Source of the DNA: Protonemura montana | Taxonomy: Eukaryota; Arthropoda; Insecta; Plecoptera; Nemouridae | Direction: 5' to 3' | Assembly (NCBI GenBank): GCA_947568835.1 | Contig: OX387607.1 | Span: forward strand, 15,329,701 to 15,393,700 | Length of the DNA: 64,000 nt | Shown: piece by piece, positions 45,401 to 60,400 of the stretch | How positions within the stretch are numbered: position 1 is the first letter of the stretch | How the letters are laid out: each line of letters begins with the position of its first letter | The notes under the pieces: generated by a model | Database searches by the model: none | What the model was told of the DNA's origin: nothing | The model's input: only the letters and a program-made list of their open reading frames with translations | Position numbers and translations under genes: made by a program

Positions 45401-48400
45401 TCATCATCCTCATCATCATCCACTCATTCACCAACGCCACTAGACCAGTGCCACATGGCCAGAAGTCAAAACAGTGCGTCAATAAACAACAATAATCAGT
45501 CAACTCTTTTCTGATCCTCTTTCCTATCCAAAAACATTTCTGCTGTTTTAAATATTTTTGCTTTGATATTTAGGATATGATCTGAATTTGTCGCCTAACT
45601 TTTGTTCTCTTGCAGTACAACCAGATTTATGGGGCCGAGAGCTCACCCGGAGTAAAAGTGGTTACGGAAAAGCTGGTGCTGGACTTTGATCCGGAGACGA
45701 AAGAAGAACTTGTCAAAGTCCACGATTCTATTGTTAAGAAGCTGAAACCTCATCAGGTAAAATATGATTTCAATTGCAAATGCTTGCTAGAGGCCAACAT
45801 TTATTGTTGAGTGGTGCTAGCGGAGCAAAATCTTCAATTTCACTTGCACCAAAAAAACAAAAATTGCTTGTGTGTGTTTTTTTTGTGTTTTCGCATTTTT
45901 GTCCGTGCTCTAGCGACCAAATGCGTGCTCCGATTTGAACTAAATTTTCAGAGCACACTTTGACTCCCTGTGTTTTTCAGCTCAATCGGTAAAATAGTTT
46001 TGAATCTATTCAAAATTTACGAAAATTTTACAGTTTTTGTGTAACCGTTTTGGAGTTGTACAGTCGAAAGACTTCGATATTTCAACAAACTTTAAAAAAA
46101 TGTGAACTACTTACTAATTAAGTAGTTATGGTATTTTTGAGCCCCTACGTGTTTTCTTTTTGTTCACAAATTTCCAGCTTAATTTTGTCAATTTTAGGTA
46201 TTTAGCTTTGATCTTTACTATGGATCAGCTTCACATTTTATCATCCCAAAATATCGTTACGCTCATCCTACAACGGAACTCAAATTACATTTGCGAAGCC
46301 CTCGTAAAATATTCAGATTACACAAAGATATTTGCACACAAGATATTTGTGAAAATAACATGAACTACCTTCATGTCTATCGGCCTACAAATCTCATACA
46401 AAATACAACATGTTTTTTTTTAGTGCCAAAAACACGCGTTTAGAATTTAGCTAATTGTGGCGCAGAGGGAAAATGGAGAGGATCACAACTTACCGGAGAA
46501 GAAATTAGTAATCGCGTGGTCCACTTGTCGAGAAATTTGTAGAATTCCCGAGATTTTCGACTAATTTTTTGGCTTGTTGCCCTTGTCATTGATAGAGATG
46601 TTATGTAGATATTAAGTTACATAACAAAATTAGAGAAGTTATGGATAAATAAAGATGATAAAGAGAAGTTACATAAGAATTTAAAACTTCTCTAATTGTG
46701 ACGAAAGCAACACGCGACACCAATTTTCTTCTCCAGAAAGTTGCTCTGACTTGCTCTTTCCTTGTTCACCTCAAGAAACATCCGGCCACTTGGCAACTTT
46801 CACGTTATAATTAAAATCACGAGCTAAAATACCGTCAATCTATTACAGGTTCGTGGCGTGGAGTTCATGTGGAACGTTTGCTACGAGTCAGTCAAGCAGC
46901 TGGAGAAGAACAAGGGCGCCGGATGCATCCTTGCCCACTGCATGGGTCTCGGCAAGTCGTTCCAAGTGGTCACCCTCGTGCACACCCTGCTCACCAACTC
47001 CTTGACCCAGGTCAAGACAGTCCTCGTCGTCTGTCCGCTCAGCACCGCGCTCAACTGGGTCAACGAGTTCCGCATTTGGCTCAAAGACATGAGAGACGAA
47101 GATGAAGTCGATGTTTTCGAGCTGTCCAAGTAAGTGATTGAGCTGGGTGATCTAGTTCTGAATGAGCTGAGCAACGGGTGCTCTAACTTACAAGGGCTCT
47201 AAGAACCGGTAGTCGAGGAGTGCCATATTACAGTTACATAGCATTAATTCTGATGAAGAAGGACAGGGAGAGGGAATGCAGTTTAAGGAGAAGAAAATTG
47301 GTGTACTTGTCGAGAAATTTCTAGAATTCCTGAGAATTTTAACGTTTCGACGAAGTTGCCTTTGCCATTTACGCCCCATCTCTCTTTCCTTCTGTACCAC
47401 AATCAATATTCTGTCTCTTGGCACCCTATATGCACCAGATGCACAACCCAAGGCCATCAAAAATATAGAAGAAGAAGAAATACACAGATTAAAATACTTT
47501 TGAGAGCGAAAATCAATTTATTGAAAAATCGACAGCTATCCAAATATATGGTGGACCATTAAGGTCTAGCTTACTTATCTATATTTTAATACAATTTGTT
47601 ATTACTTATTAATAATATTTATGATTATGGTTATGGTAATTATGAAGTGTTGTTGTACAAATGGTTGTGTAAGATGCAAACTACTACTGTTACTGATGAT
47701 GACACATTTTTCACAAATATACTGCTCCAATGTTACAGTTTCAATCTTTTACACCTAATATCGAACCTGCTGTTTAATACGTCTTGAAAGTTTCATGATA
47801 TCCTAATTACTAAAGCTAGGATAGTTATGCAAAATGCATGTTTGAAATGAAGCTTACAAGACCATGCAAAAACATATTTTTATCCATTTCAGACCTCCCT
47901 GAATCTAAATATACCACTTTTATTTTGCATGTTTTGCATATTTGGGCATTTTTGGCAAAAAGTGCATATTCAAGGTTTATTTTGCATGTTTTAGCATATT
48001 TGGGCATTTTTTATCATTTACGACACAATTACGTTTACTTTTATACATATTTTCAACTTTTCTCGCAAAATGTAATTTTACTAATTTATTTCCAAATGTA
48101 GGGCCTACATGGTGTATTTGAGTTTTGTGGATTAGTTTCAGGTATTCTTTTCTCATAGCATTACAAAAATAGAATGGGTTTTACCCAAAAGCATGAAAAT
48201 AGTATCAAGATTTCTCTTGTATTGACAAGCTTGACAGGCAAGTTATCCCATTCATAGAATGCAGGTGGCCAGATAAAGATTGTGGAGCTAGGTAGTATTC
48301 TGAGAAAGAGGGTGAGGGGGTCTAAGAGTGAGAGGGATGACTGGTAGCTTCTTGCTGATTGGCTTCATAGAATTTTTACTAAACAAATGGGAACAAACTG

Positions 48401-51400
48401 CATATTGTTGCTTTGTGCTTTGCACTATTGTTGTGCATAGTGAACAGCCAAACAGTGAATCACCATCCACCAAGATGCCAGCAGTGAAAGCTACACAAAG
48501 TGTTAAATTGAAACAGTGGGCAAAAGACCACAAGTATCTGTCTTGCGATGGAATTGTTATGTTCTGTAACGCATGTGAACGACAGGTAAGATATAACTGC
48601 AATGCAAATTAGTTTACATTGTATTAATATTCTAATATAAGATGACTGCTAATAGAATAAATCTAGTTAAATGAACTAAAACTTTATTTGAAATATATTT
48701 TTTAATTGTGTTTCAAAACTGTAGAAATTATAGAGTCATGTTTTAGTTTTATCTGTCTGTGTTTCAAGATTTTAAAGTTAAATTTTTTATAGGTGACATG
48801 CTCAAAGAAGTTCCAAGTAGATCAACACGTGCGGTCAGAAATTCACATCGGCCGAGTTAAAAAGAAGGAAGATGCAAGTAGTAATGCTATTGTTCGGCAA
48901 TCATTCATCACAACACCAGCAAAAACAGGACCGTCACCGAGTGAGTTCAACACAGAGCTATGCAATGCGTTGATCTCGGCTAACATCCCTTGGGAAAAAC
49001 TATCCGACCCCACACTGAAGGCTTTTCTAGAAAAGTATACGCATAAGATCATTCCTGACCCTTCAACATTAAGAAAAGGATACCTTCCACAATCGTACGA
49101 AAGAGCATTACAAGAAATTCGTGATGATATCGGTGATAATGACATCTGGGTGTCAATGGATGAAACGACAGATGTTCTAGAACGCTACGTTGCAAACTTG
49201 ATAGTGGGTAAACTATCAGAAAAGGAGCCGGGCATTCCACATCTCCTATGCTCTCGAGTTTTAGAAAAGACAAACAGCAAAACGGTGTCAGCATTTTTAA
49301 ATGATGGCCTTCTATCCCTCTGGCCTAATGGTGGAATGAACCACAAAGTTCTTTTATTGCTGTCTGACGCAGCACCATACATGGTCAAAGCGGGACAGGG
49401 TTTGCAGAACATCTACCACAACATGCACCACTTGACGTGTTTGGCCCATGCTGTCCACCGTGTGGCTGAGACCATACGAAGTATGTATGATGAAGTGAAT
49501 AAGTTGATATCATGTGTTAAGAAGATATTTTCCAAGGCACCATCAAGAATCAACACTTATCGGGAAATGCTTCCCGACGTACCGTTGCCTCCCGAGCCAA
49601 TAATCACTCGTTGGGGCACATGGATCCTCGCAGCCGTATTTTACTGTGATCACTTCGAAGAGATTAAAGAGGTGGTGAAGTTGTTTAACCCAGAAGATGC
49701 TGCAAGCATTAAAGATGCCCAGGAAGCTTTCGAGTCACCATCTATTCTGTGCGACCTTGTTTATATCAAGTCCCATTTTGGCAAACTACCCAAAGTGATA
49801 CAAAAGCTGGAGAAAATCGGAGAACCACTTGTAGCAACACTCCAGATTATACAAAATCTTCGTGAAGTACTGTCAGAAGCTCCCGGGGGTCGTGCAAAAG
49901 TAGTATTGAACAAACTTGATTATGTGCTCAACAAGAATCCATCATACAAACTTCTTTCTGGCATCAAGTCCATTTTTGCGGGGGAACGATGCATCCTCAC
50001 TGAATCTTTAACGGCCAAACAGCTAACTAATTTTAAATATGCGCCAGTAACTTCGTGTGATGTGGAAAGGTCGTTTTCCGCATACAAAAACATTCTCTCC
50101 GACCGACGATGTAGCTTAACTTCAAAGAACATTGAAATGATTCTTGTTTCACACTGTGCAGCCAAATATGGCAGAAATTTGGCAAACAACTAATTCCACA
50201 AGTTTTTTTTTCAATTAGGCATAGCCTAATTAATTTTTCTTGTGACATGTCATAAAATTTTAAAAAATCAATTTAATTAATTTTAATTTTCAATAAAACT
50301 TGACAATATTTCAACTGAAAAATGTGTTTTTATACTGATTTTCTTACAATAATGTTGATAATTCTAAATCCCATCCCATCGAATATTAAATTTTGATTTT
50401 GCATGTTTTTGCATATTGGACGATTTATTTTGCATGTTTTGCATATTTGAGCATTTGTTTTTGCATGTTTCAATGTTTTATTTTGCATAACTATCCTAGC
50501 TCTACAGGATAGGAACAGTGTAGGCAAATTTGACACCCTCAACGAACAAAGAATTTTGGGTGCACTTGTCGATCCGTTTATGTTGCATAGTCAGTGCCAG
50601 TCAGTAACGAACAAAACTGTAAATCGCCGTGCTTTGCCGCAGGTACAAGAAGCCCGTGGAGCGAATGCACAAACTGGAAGAGTGGCATCGCAACGGTGGC
50701 GTCATGGTGATGAACTACGAACTCTATCGAACGCTCAGCATGAACAACGTCAAGAAATTAAAGGCGCATATCAAGAAGTCGTGGCAGAAAACTCTGGTCG
50801 ATCCGGGACCTGACCTGGTCGTCTGCGATGAGGGTATGGAATCTAAATATTACAAATACTAGCTCAAAAGTTGATGCCCAAACGGGGATCAGTTTTTTAG
50901 TCCCATAGTTCCTTGTTTGGGCATCAATTTGTGAGACAGTTATAGTGTTCTTAATAATGGAATACCCCGAGCGTTGCAAGCGTTTGCAATTTGAATCAGA
51001 TTTCATCTAAAAAGGGTATGGAATCGATTGTTGAAGCTTTACGTTTGTTTCATTGGTTTGAAACTGGTTCCTTATCTGGGGATTCAACTCTAGTTTTTCG
51101 TACTCTAGAAGGCCCTATACGACTGTCAATCCTACAAAACAATTTGCGTTGATAAGCTGAGTAGTATTTTATTGTATTGTTCATTATTTTTGCTAAGTAA
51201 TTAATTACGCAGTAAACTTTGATGCTTTTTCTGTGTAAAGAACGAAGCAACTTTATTCAGGACTAGCCTCGTACTAACTGCGTTCTGTTTTCATCAGGGC
51301 ATCTCCTGAAGAACGAGGATTCCGCCGTCTCCAAGGCAATGCGTAAAGTGAAAACTTTACGCCGTATCGTACTGACGGGCACGCCGCTGCAAAACAACTT

Positions 51401-54400
51401 GGTCGAATGTGAGTCCGTTATTGGAAAGAATTAGACTTGCAAACACTGAGAATTTCATCCCATTTTAATAAACACTTTCTTGAAATAGACTATAGATTAG
51501 TTAATTTCTTAACAATTTCTTTTGGTTTCTTTTTAATTGGTTTCAACATTAATATGAACCCCTATGGTCAACTCACAAACAGCATATGTAGAAGCAGAAG
51601 CTGCAAGATGCAAGGCCTAGCCATTCAGCCATTGATGCAAGGCTTAAAAATTGGTATAAATATCATTTTTCTGCCTTGTCTTTGCATAATCTTCGGTCAT
51701 CGTCGAAGCCAAAGAACTGCAATCGTTATAGAACCAGCACTACGTTTCTTTGGGATATTTAGTTTAAGAAGAGCTCTTGCTCGTGCTAAGTATGTTGTGT
51801 ACGGGCCCCATCACAAAGCTTGGATTACATCGTCCGCTTGATGTTTATTCGTGGGCCAACGTCTAGCTGTGAATAAATTTCAAGCCAAAAACCTGTCTTC
51901 CAGATCATTGCATGGTGAACTTCGTACGACCCAACTTGCTTGGCACACGCAAGGAGTTCCTCAACCGATTCGTGAACCCGATCACTAACGGTCAGTACGA
52001 GGATTCAACGGCTCACGACGTCAAGATCATGAAGCGCAGAGCTCACGTGCTTCACAAAATGCTCGACGGAATCGTACAGGTAAGCCGATCCGATTATAAT
52101 TATCGAGATACCGAGATACCTGCACAAAGCTTGTCGTCAGGCGTAAACCAAAAGTAAATTAATGGGATTTTAGTTAAATTATTACGCACATATCAAGTTT
52201 CTGCCAAGTTGTACCATCCTTTCTTTTGCCTTCTTGTACCAAATACATTTTAGAATCAAACTCACTAGGAAACAGCGAACGAAAACGTTAAGCTTCCGAT
52301 TTACCTTCACGCAACTTTCGGTACTTTGCAGCGATACGACTATGCCGAGCTCATGCCGTTCCTGCCGGAGAAACAGGAGTATGTAATCAGCGTTCGCCTG
52401 TCAGAGTCCCAGGCCAAGATCTACCAGCACTTCCTCGAACACTTCTCCGGTCTGGCCATGATACAGAGCGGAGTCAAAAGTAGGACCTCAATGCAAATGT
52501 CAAATTAACTTAAATCCTTTTAGAAAGTTTGCATCTAATTTGCTCAATTAAGCTTAGCAACACTGAGCTGGGTCAGGTATTGGATAGGTGATCATCATAC
52601 ACATGACCAGTTCAGTTCGTGAGAGAGGTTGGAGGGATGAAAATTAGTACAGCAACTTCATTCGCCTTGCTTATTAACCTCTCGACAGCATGGAACGAGT
52701 TGTTCGCGTTGTACCGTCCTTCGGAAGGTACGTCAAGCCGGCTCCAACCCAAACTGATCACTAGCTGTCAGTGCATTAATTTATTCTCTAAGTATGGTGT
52801 CAAAATCCTGGGAGCAAGAAAAGTGCACCTCTATCAAACAACTCTGTCAAACACGACAAGGTTGCAGTGGGGCAGAGTTACTTGCCCCATCAAATATGAC
52901 ATAAAACCAACCCTTGAACCTGATTTTAAAACTTCTGCTACACCTGGTTTTACAGTGAGCCGAAACAATTGTTATAGTAACTTCCAACCTTGGAATTCAG
53001 ATGTTTCTGTGAGTTGAAAGCTCAACTGTGAGTTGAATAAATTAGTAAAGGGGGATCACCGGTGGTTGAAGTGTCTGGGCTGGTTTTAAGAGTTGTTTTT
53101 TCCTTGCAGACACTCGCCTGCTGCCCGATTGGCATGTGTTCCAGAGGATCAACACGCACCCGAAAGTTCTTCTGTACCACGACGAGGGTGTCGCGGAAAA
53201 AGGGCTAGAAAATTCGGATGAATCTGAAGGTAAATCTCTTCACAAATAGGCGCTGTGGTGATTCTGGCTAAATTTAGAAATTTTGGTGATCTTGACAACA
53301 ATGTAGACCAGATTAGATTAAAGCTGGAAAGGAAAACGCTTAATTTCTAGTATTTAGTCGAGTCTTAGTTAAGACAAAAATAATTTCCGGCCCTGTGCAT
53401 CCGCTCTCTCCTTGCCTATTAAGTAACACCCCCCAAAAGTGTGATTTTATTCTTTTGCTGTGATATTTTTTATGGTATTGGTAGAAGTGTTAAAAGACCG
53501 TCATATATAATAGTTAATAGGGAAGGGAAAGACTAAACACAATTTAATGAGGTTTGAAGAATTGAATCCTCTACTCTGCATGAACAAGACGACATAGCGG
53601 AAATGTCGTACAGCTTTGCATGTGTCCCTAACGGCATTTTCATCTTCGGTAAGTTTTCTTCCTCTTTGCCTCTTTTTTCTTTTGATGTGAATTTTCGTTC
53701 TGAATGAAACGTTTTTTTCTCTACACCCATCAACTCCCATCACCTAACATTAACTCGATTTCTTTACCGCTCCCTTCCAACATGTCACCCTTTATCTCCT
53801 TTCCCTTGACAGGCAAGCGGCCCACTCCTGGTCGATCCATCATCTCGTCTTCCCGGTCACTCACAGTGAACTTTGTGAATTCCTCTAATCACGTTCTCCG
53901 AGATTCCTCCAACGTCACTCGCCGATATTCCCAGCCAAAGACCCACGTCATCGGTCTCGACTGCACCCTAGCAAGTGCCATGAGCCTCGTCCACAAATCC
54001 GTTGAAAACACCGACAAGATCTTCACCGTGCAAATACCGCTGAGTTTCACGGCGCTACGTGTCAACGAAGGGAAATATCGTATTCAACCCGTGACGGTCT
54101 ACTCCGATAACGGAGACGTCGGTGCAGATTTCTCTGTGATTCTACCGTCGGCTGCGAGCGACGGGGTCGACAAAGTTTCGGAAGGACTTAGACTGGCAAA
54201 TTATGCAGTTCGGCAAAATATTAAACGAGAATCGGGCTTGGCTGTCGATCTATCGGCATCTGCCAAGCCGTTGCAAGTTTTCCGAATCAAGGGCAGCTCA
54301 CTTACGTCTACAATCGAAGATCTTAAAACTATCTCTCTAACTTCCATGGGAAAAGGTGAACTAGTATTCCGTTAGGAATCCAAATTTTCAGATTTGAGTA

Positions 54401-57400
54401 CGCTCCTTCTGTACAAAACAAGGACTGTGTTTTTAGTGTAGATCTTTGATCTGGATAGTTATCTATAAGTAACGTAAAGTGCAGTTCGAATAGGCTGCCA
54501 AGAGGTGAAGACAGAAAGAGAGGGGAAGCCCAACTGGATGGAGAAGAAAATTGGCATCGTACAGTTATTAGCTCCAAATTGACCCTGTGCACTTTTTAAC
54601 ATAAAGATAACAATACCAATAACCCACATACCCACTTATTCAGATTGTTTTTTTGTAGGTCATGCTTCCTATGATTGTACCACTCGAATGTTCATTTTTA
54701 TCCTTGGCATTTAATCCTTGGTAACCTAAAAATTAGTTTAAGTCTACTTTTTTTTTCTGCTAAATTTGTTCACTTTGCAAAAAAAAGCCAGCATTATTCC
54801 AGCTCTATCAGCTAGCCAATAATTGATCCAGCTTGTGAATAATAACGCGCTACCGTTCCCCAATTAAGGCTCGCTGAAAGACTTCATCGACGACGACAAC
54901 GAAACATCGTCGGAGTTCAGCAGCGGCAGCGGTTCGGACAGCAAGCCGAGCAAGCCGGCGCCGAAACGTCGACTCCGAGGAGATCCAGAACCAGAGCCCG
55001 AGGTGATCGACCTTCCCGCAGAAACAGCCAGCAGCGAGGAGTGGTGGAGAGAGTACTGCACGGATGATATTATCAACGGCATCAACAGCAGTGGCAAGCT
55101 GGCGTTGCTTTTCTCCATGCTAAAGGAGTGCGAGAAGATCGGCGATAAATTGTGAGTTGAAGATTTGATGGCTTGCTGTTTTCCTGAGGGATTGTTGCTT
55201 GGTTTATACATTTTTAGTAGTATTTTGTACATGGACATCCATAGTGTATATAAAAAATGAAGATTTAGGCAAAAAATTCCAGATAAGTACATTTTTGTGA
55301 TGAGCAACACTGTCCTGGAGACCATCCTACAATCATATCCATTCGGATATGACCCGGAAAACCAGTGAAGGGATAAAAGTTGTTCTTTCTTCGTAAATAC
55401 TGTTGTTGGTGTTGTACCGTCCTTCGGAAGGGACGTCAAACTGGTGGTCTTCTTGGTGCTCTGCGACATTAGGGCTCTTTGACAGGGTTTCCCGTCATTG
55501 CTTCTAGGCTAGGCTAGGTTCATTATTATCCTCATCATCATCCACTCATACACCGACGCCATTAGACCAGTGCCGCATGGCCCTTTCTTAAAACAGTGCG
55601 TCTTTAAACCCAGCAATTCAATCAATCCTTTTTTTAGAATAGGCTAGCTAAAGAGAGAATGGTACTTTTTGGACAAAACAACCAAGGAAATTTTTGTAAT
55701 TTTCTGAAGTAAACACCTTTGAATTTGCTCCTAATTTGAGTGAAAGACTCGAAACTTACGTTCTCTACTGTTTATCAAAAACAACCATTCTCTAACCGAG
55801 TTTATTTGGCTTCGCCAGGCTTGTGTTCAGCCAGTCTTTAAGTTCTCTGCGCCTCATCGAAGAGTTCTTGGAACGTATCGATCGCGATACGCGACGAGTT
55901 CAACGCGAGGCCAAGAACAACGACGCCGAACCTGAATCTGATCCGCTGTTGGGCGGACATACCGGGTTCTGGGTCAAAGGGTTCGACTATTTCCGTCTCG
56001 ACGGCTCAGTCACAGCGGAGAACCGCAACAAGGACTGCAAGATCTTCAACAACAAGAACAACCACCGGTAGGGATCTGATTCTAATTGCAATCGCTTGCA
56101 TTGCACGGGGTATTTTATTATTAGGAACACTGTAACCTCTTAAAAATGTATTAGAAAAATTGGTTAGAGCCAATTTAAAATATAAAAAATACATACAAAT
56201 TCTTGGTTACATTATGGTTTTTATACTTATGTCTACTTTACGTCCGAGCACTAGTTTTTTAATTTCCGACCCAACTTTTTGGGGTCATTTTATATTGAAA
56301 GTGTTGGTTCTTTGAATTATTGACCCTTTTTTTTAGTTAGATGCATTTAGGATGTCTAGACAGAATAACTTCATATTTTTGCTAAAACCCAGTTTGATTT
56401 TTTTTTTAATGCCAATCATTCTCTTAATCTAGTATCTACGTACAATTATTCCCTCCAAGCAGCACCAGTGCACTTATTTACCGTCAACCTGACCTCGATT
56501 GCAGAGGTCGCTTGTACTTGATTTCAACTCGCGCTGGTGGTCTTGGCATCAACCTGGTGGCAGCCAACCGAGTTGTCGTCTTCGATGCTTCGTGGAATCC
56601 TTCGCACGACGTGCAGAGCATCTTCCGTGTCTTCCGCTTTGGTCAGGTCAAGCCCTGCTACATTTACCGGTGAGAAACACTCGCGGGATTGCACTTCTGT
56701 CATCAGCTCGTTGAAAAACTTCATCTCTTTGTTTGGCCTCGTCAACTAACACCCACGGATTTGCAACATTATTGTTTTCTAATTGTAGTTTTCACCAGAT
56801 CATTGCTCTTTTGACTTCTTCCCCTTCTCTGCTGTTTGAAGATAGCAGCATTTACACAAAATTAATATGGTTCATTTTAACATTTATTGCATAATGATTA
56901 AAAACATGTTATCATTGTTTTCTTGGACTTCATTGACTTACGATTATCATTGGTAATATCACACAACAGTTCACATTACAGATATTTCTTTATAGTCAAC
57001 TCTTTAGTCTTAAAGCAAAGATGACTCAAAACATGAAATCACCCAACGGTCAAGATACCATATCGCAACCCTCAAATGACATGATAGATCCATTTACGGG
57101 ATGGAAACTGGATTTATTGAGCACGTCAATAAAGCTTACTCGACCCATTCCGTAACCACTGCAATCCACTGTTCTTGGCATTCCAAAACCTGATATCACC
57201 GCAAAACTGGACCTAATTTGTTCAGTAGATTTTACTTGACACTTATTGTCGCCTGGAACTTTTAGGATCTGACCATTCAGTAGTTATAATTGAGAAGTTA
57301 AATCTTCTTGAACGCGATCTCCTTCGCCCCCAGGTTCCTTGCGTACAGTACGATCGAGGAGCGCGTGTACGAACGGCAAGTGACGAAGCTGTCGCTGTCG

Positions 57401-60400
57401 TGCCGTGTGGTAGACGAGCAGCAAATTGATCGACATTACACCAACAAGGACATCATGGCCATGTACACGTTCGATCACGCGCGCAAGGAGGATCGACCAA
57501 CGCCCATCTTGCCAAAGGTTTGAGACAGTTACACTCCTTTTTTATTGTTATGAACACTATAACCGTCTCAAAAATTGATGCCCGAACGGGGAATCAAACA
57601 TACAATTTAGAATTGTAAATATAATTGAAATCCTCACTCTGCCTCATTGACTCGGTGCTACGTCGCAGGATCGGATGCTTGCCGAGCTACTGAAGGAGCA
57701 CGGAGAGTGGATCGAGACGTATCACGAGCACGACTCGCTGCTTGAAAACAAGGCGGACGAGGAACTCAACGAGGAAGAACGGAAGGCGGCGTGGGACGAA
57801 TACGAGCAGGAGAAGAAGCCGCCGGTGAACACGGATCACTACATGTTCATGCTCAAGAACAACCCTGAGGCACTCCGCAATCTGCTCCGTTCCCAGGTAA
57901 CATTCGATTTACAATATTTCTACGTTAACAACTTATGTGAAATCGGTGATCGAAGCCAGCGATGGTGACATTCACAGGTAAATTATTGGTATGACAAAAA
58001 CTATTTCAACTGGGTTTTGAATGCTAAGTAAAGAACAATTAAATTTCCCAACGTTTCGTAACTTGTACCTGTAACTTTATCAAGTGTGAGAGCAGTCCCT
58101 TGAAAAATTAACAGGTAAAAGTTACGAAACGTTGGGAAATTTAGTTGTTCTTCACTTAGCATTCAAAACCAAGTTGAAATAGTTTTTGTTAAAACTAGTG
58201 CTAAGTTTAGATAGAGTAGACATGAGTCTAAAAACAATCATAAATTATTGGTAATTGCCAAACTGTTACCTGACAGTGTATTTTTGTATCTAATTACTCA
58301 ATACAAATGTCAATATCATTTAGTAACCACCAGGTCAATGCAGATTAATCTATATCTTCAGCTGTTAATGAACAAACATTGAACAGCAGTAGCAGTAACT
58401 CGCTGGTTGCTAGATGGTCTTGACATTTTTAAAGTTGGCTCTACGACTTTACTCAGGTAACAGTTTGGCAATTGCCAGGATTTTAGCTGGAAATGTCTCC
58501 AGCGCTGGTTTTGATGACTGGTTCCATTCGATATCTGGTTCATTACATTATTACGTAATTTGAGATTTTATTTATTCCTTACGATTGTATGGTTTGTTGC
58601 ACAGGCGGTAAGATTTCTTTAATAAGTTCATTGTAATGTGAATCGAGTGCAACAAGGCTGGATATTTGTTGTGATAAAGTAGAAAAGAGAGAGGTAGCAC
58701 AACTTACCGGCGAAGAAAATTGGCATTGCTTTGTGCACCCGTCAAGAAATTTCTAGAAATCCGGAGAATTTAGACTTTTTGGCGAGCTGCTTTTGACATT
58801 GTTCGAGAAGAGAAAAAGCAAAACTTTGTCAGAGTCTAGAATTTAAAAAGTTGCAATGTGATTTCTAGTGTTCTTTAAAGAAGTTAAGCTGCAAGCTGCA
58901 TAAGGCGATCGAAACGTAACGAAACGCTTTTTCCGCGACAGAATCCGGAGGCGAGCGAAGAGGAAATCGAGCAGTCGATGCTGAAAGTCCGGCAGCTTGC
59001 CGCAATTCACGAGCAGAGGTTGGCTTTGGCACAACAACAACGCATTCAACAATTCCAGCAACAACAGCAGCAGTTTCAACAGCAACAGTTTCAACAGCAG
59101 TTTCAACAACAACAACAGCAACAGTTTGGCATGCTGCGCAACTTCCAAAATCAGGTAAATACGTCTGCAAGACTCTGACTAGATCAATTGCAAAAATCTA
59201 AACTGTGACAGGGAACTTTCCTAAACCAAATTTTCAGATTGATTTTTTTCAATTCAGTGTTTGTGTATTAACAACTTGGGAAATGGATTAAACCGGTGGT
59301 CACTAAATGATAAGTACATTTGATTGATGCTATGTGCATTTACCGTTGAGTGTAGGTTATAGTTAGAGTTTCAACGTCAATGTTACAGTCTCTGCGTGAA
59401 AGATGGCCGCCCAATGACTACCGTACCGACAAAAATGCAGAGTACCGGAAGTTCACGTTAGATGGAGCCACTGTAACATGAAATTTAATTTCGATATTTA
59501 TAGTAGGTTACTCGCTTATGAATATCGTTACATATGTATCAATCGTTGATGTAAACATTGATGAAGATTTTTTGAGCATGAAAAGTTTCAAAAGCGAGTT
59601 AACCTACGAGGAATATCGAAATTAAAATTCATACGACAGTGGCTCCACTTAACGTGATTGTCCGGTACTCTGCATTTTTGTCGGTAAGGTAGTAATTTTT
59701 CACGCAGAGACTTTAACATTGACGTTGAAACTCTACCTATAACCTAAACTCAACGCATTTACATATGTTTAGCTAACTCTGACTAAATAGCTACAACTCT
59801 CAGGTAACAGTCTGGTAATTGCCAAGAATTAATCTGCAAATTTGATAACAGATTCCACATGCGTATCAAGCGGCCCTCCGTTTTTGTTACCAAAGAAGTC
59901 ACTTGGCATCCATTTTTCATGAAGTCAGTTTTACATCAGCTCTTGTAGTGCATTTGATGCACTCAACATTTGATGAGCCCAATGAGCCGATTGAGAATAC
60001 CATTCTAAGATGCATCGGCGTGATAAGATATATCCTTGCACCGAACGGTTTGGCGTGTTGGAAACACAGGTTGTCGTAAGATCACCGAAGTTAAGTAAAA
60101 CTACGCCGAGTCAGGTATTGGATGGGTGACCATTATACGCTTGACCAATTCTGTTTGGGAGAGAGGTTAGAGTGATGAAAGTTGGTACATCAACTTCATT
60201 CGACTTGCTTATCAACCTCTCGACAGCATGGATTTGTGGAGGAATCCTGTTGTTCGTGTTGTACCGTCCTTCGGAAGGGACGTTAAGCCGGTGGTCCCCT
60301 TGGTCTTCGGCAGGAGTAGGCTACGTGTTGGCACCGGGTTTCTCCTCCTCTCTTCCAGGCTGGGTTCATCATCATCCTCATCATCATCCACTCATTCACC

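Noticed and set aside
51437..51841. 134-codon open frame in the ATRX intron after exon 16
   Set aside because: AT-rich composition, no recognisable domain and no consistent splice phase with ATRX. It looks like chance.
59029..59135. CAG-repeat expansion locus
   Set aside because: The Gln codons are a mix of CAG and CAA interrupted by Phe codons, so it is a stable Q-rich coding stretch and not a pure triplet repeat.
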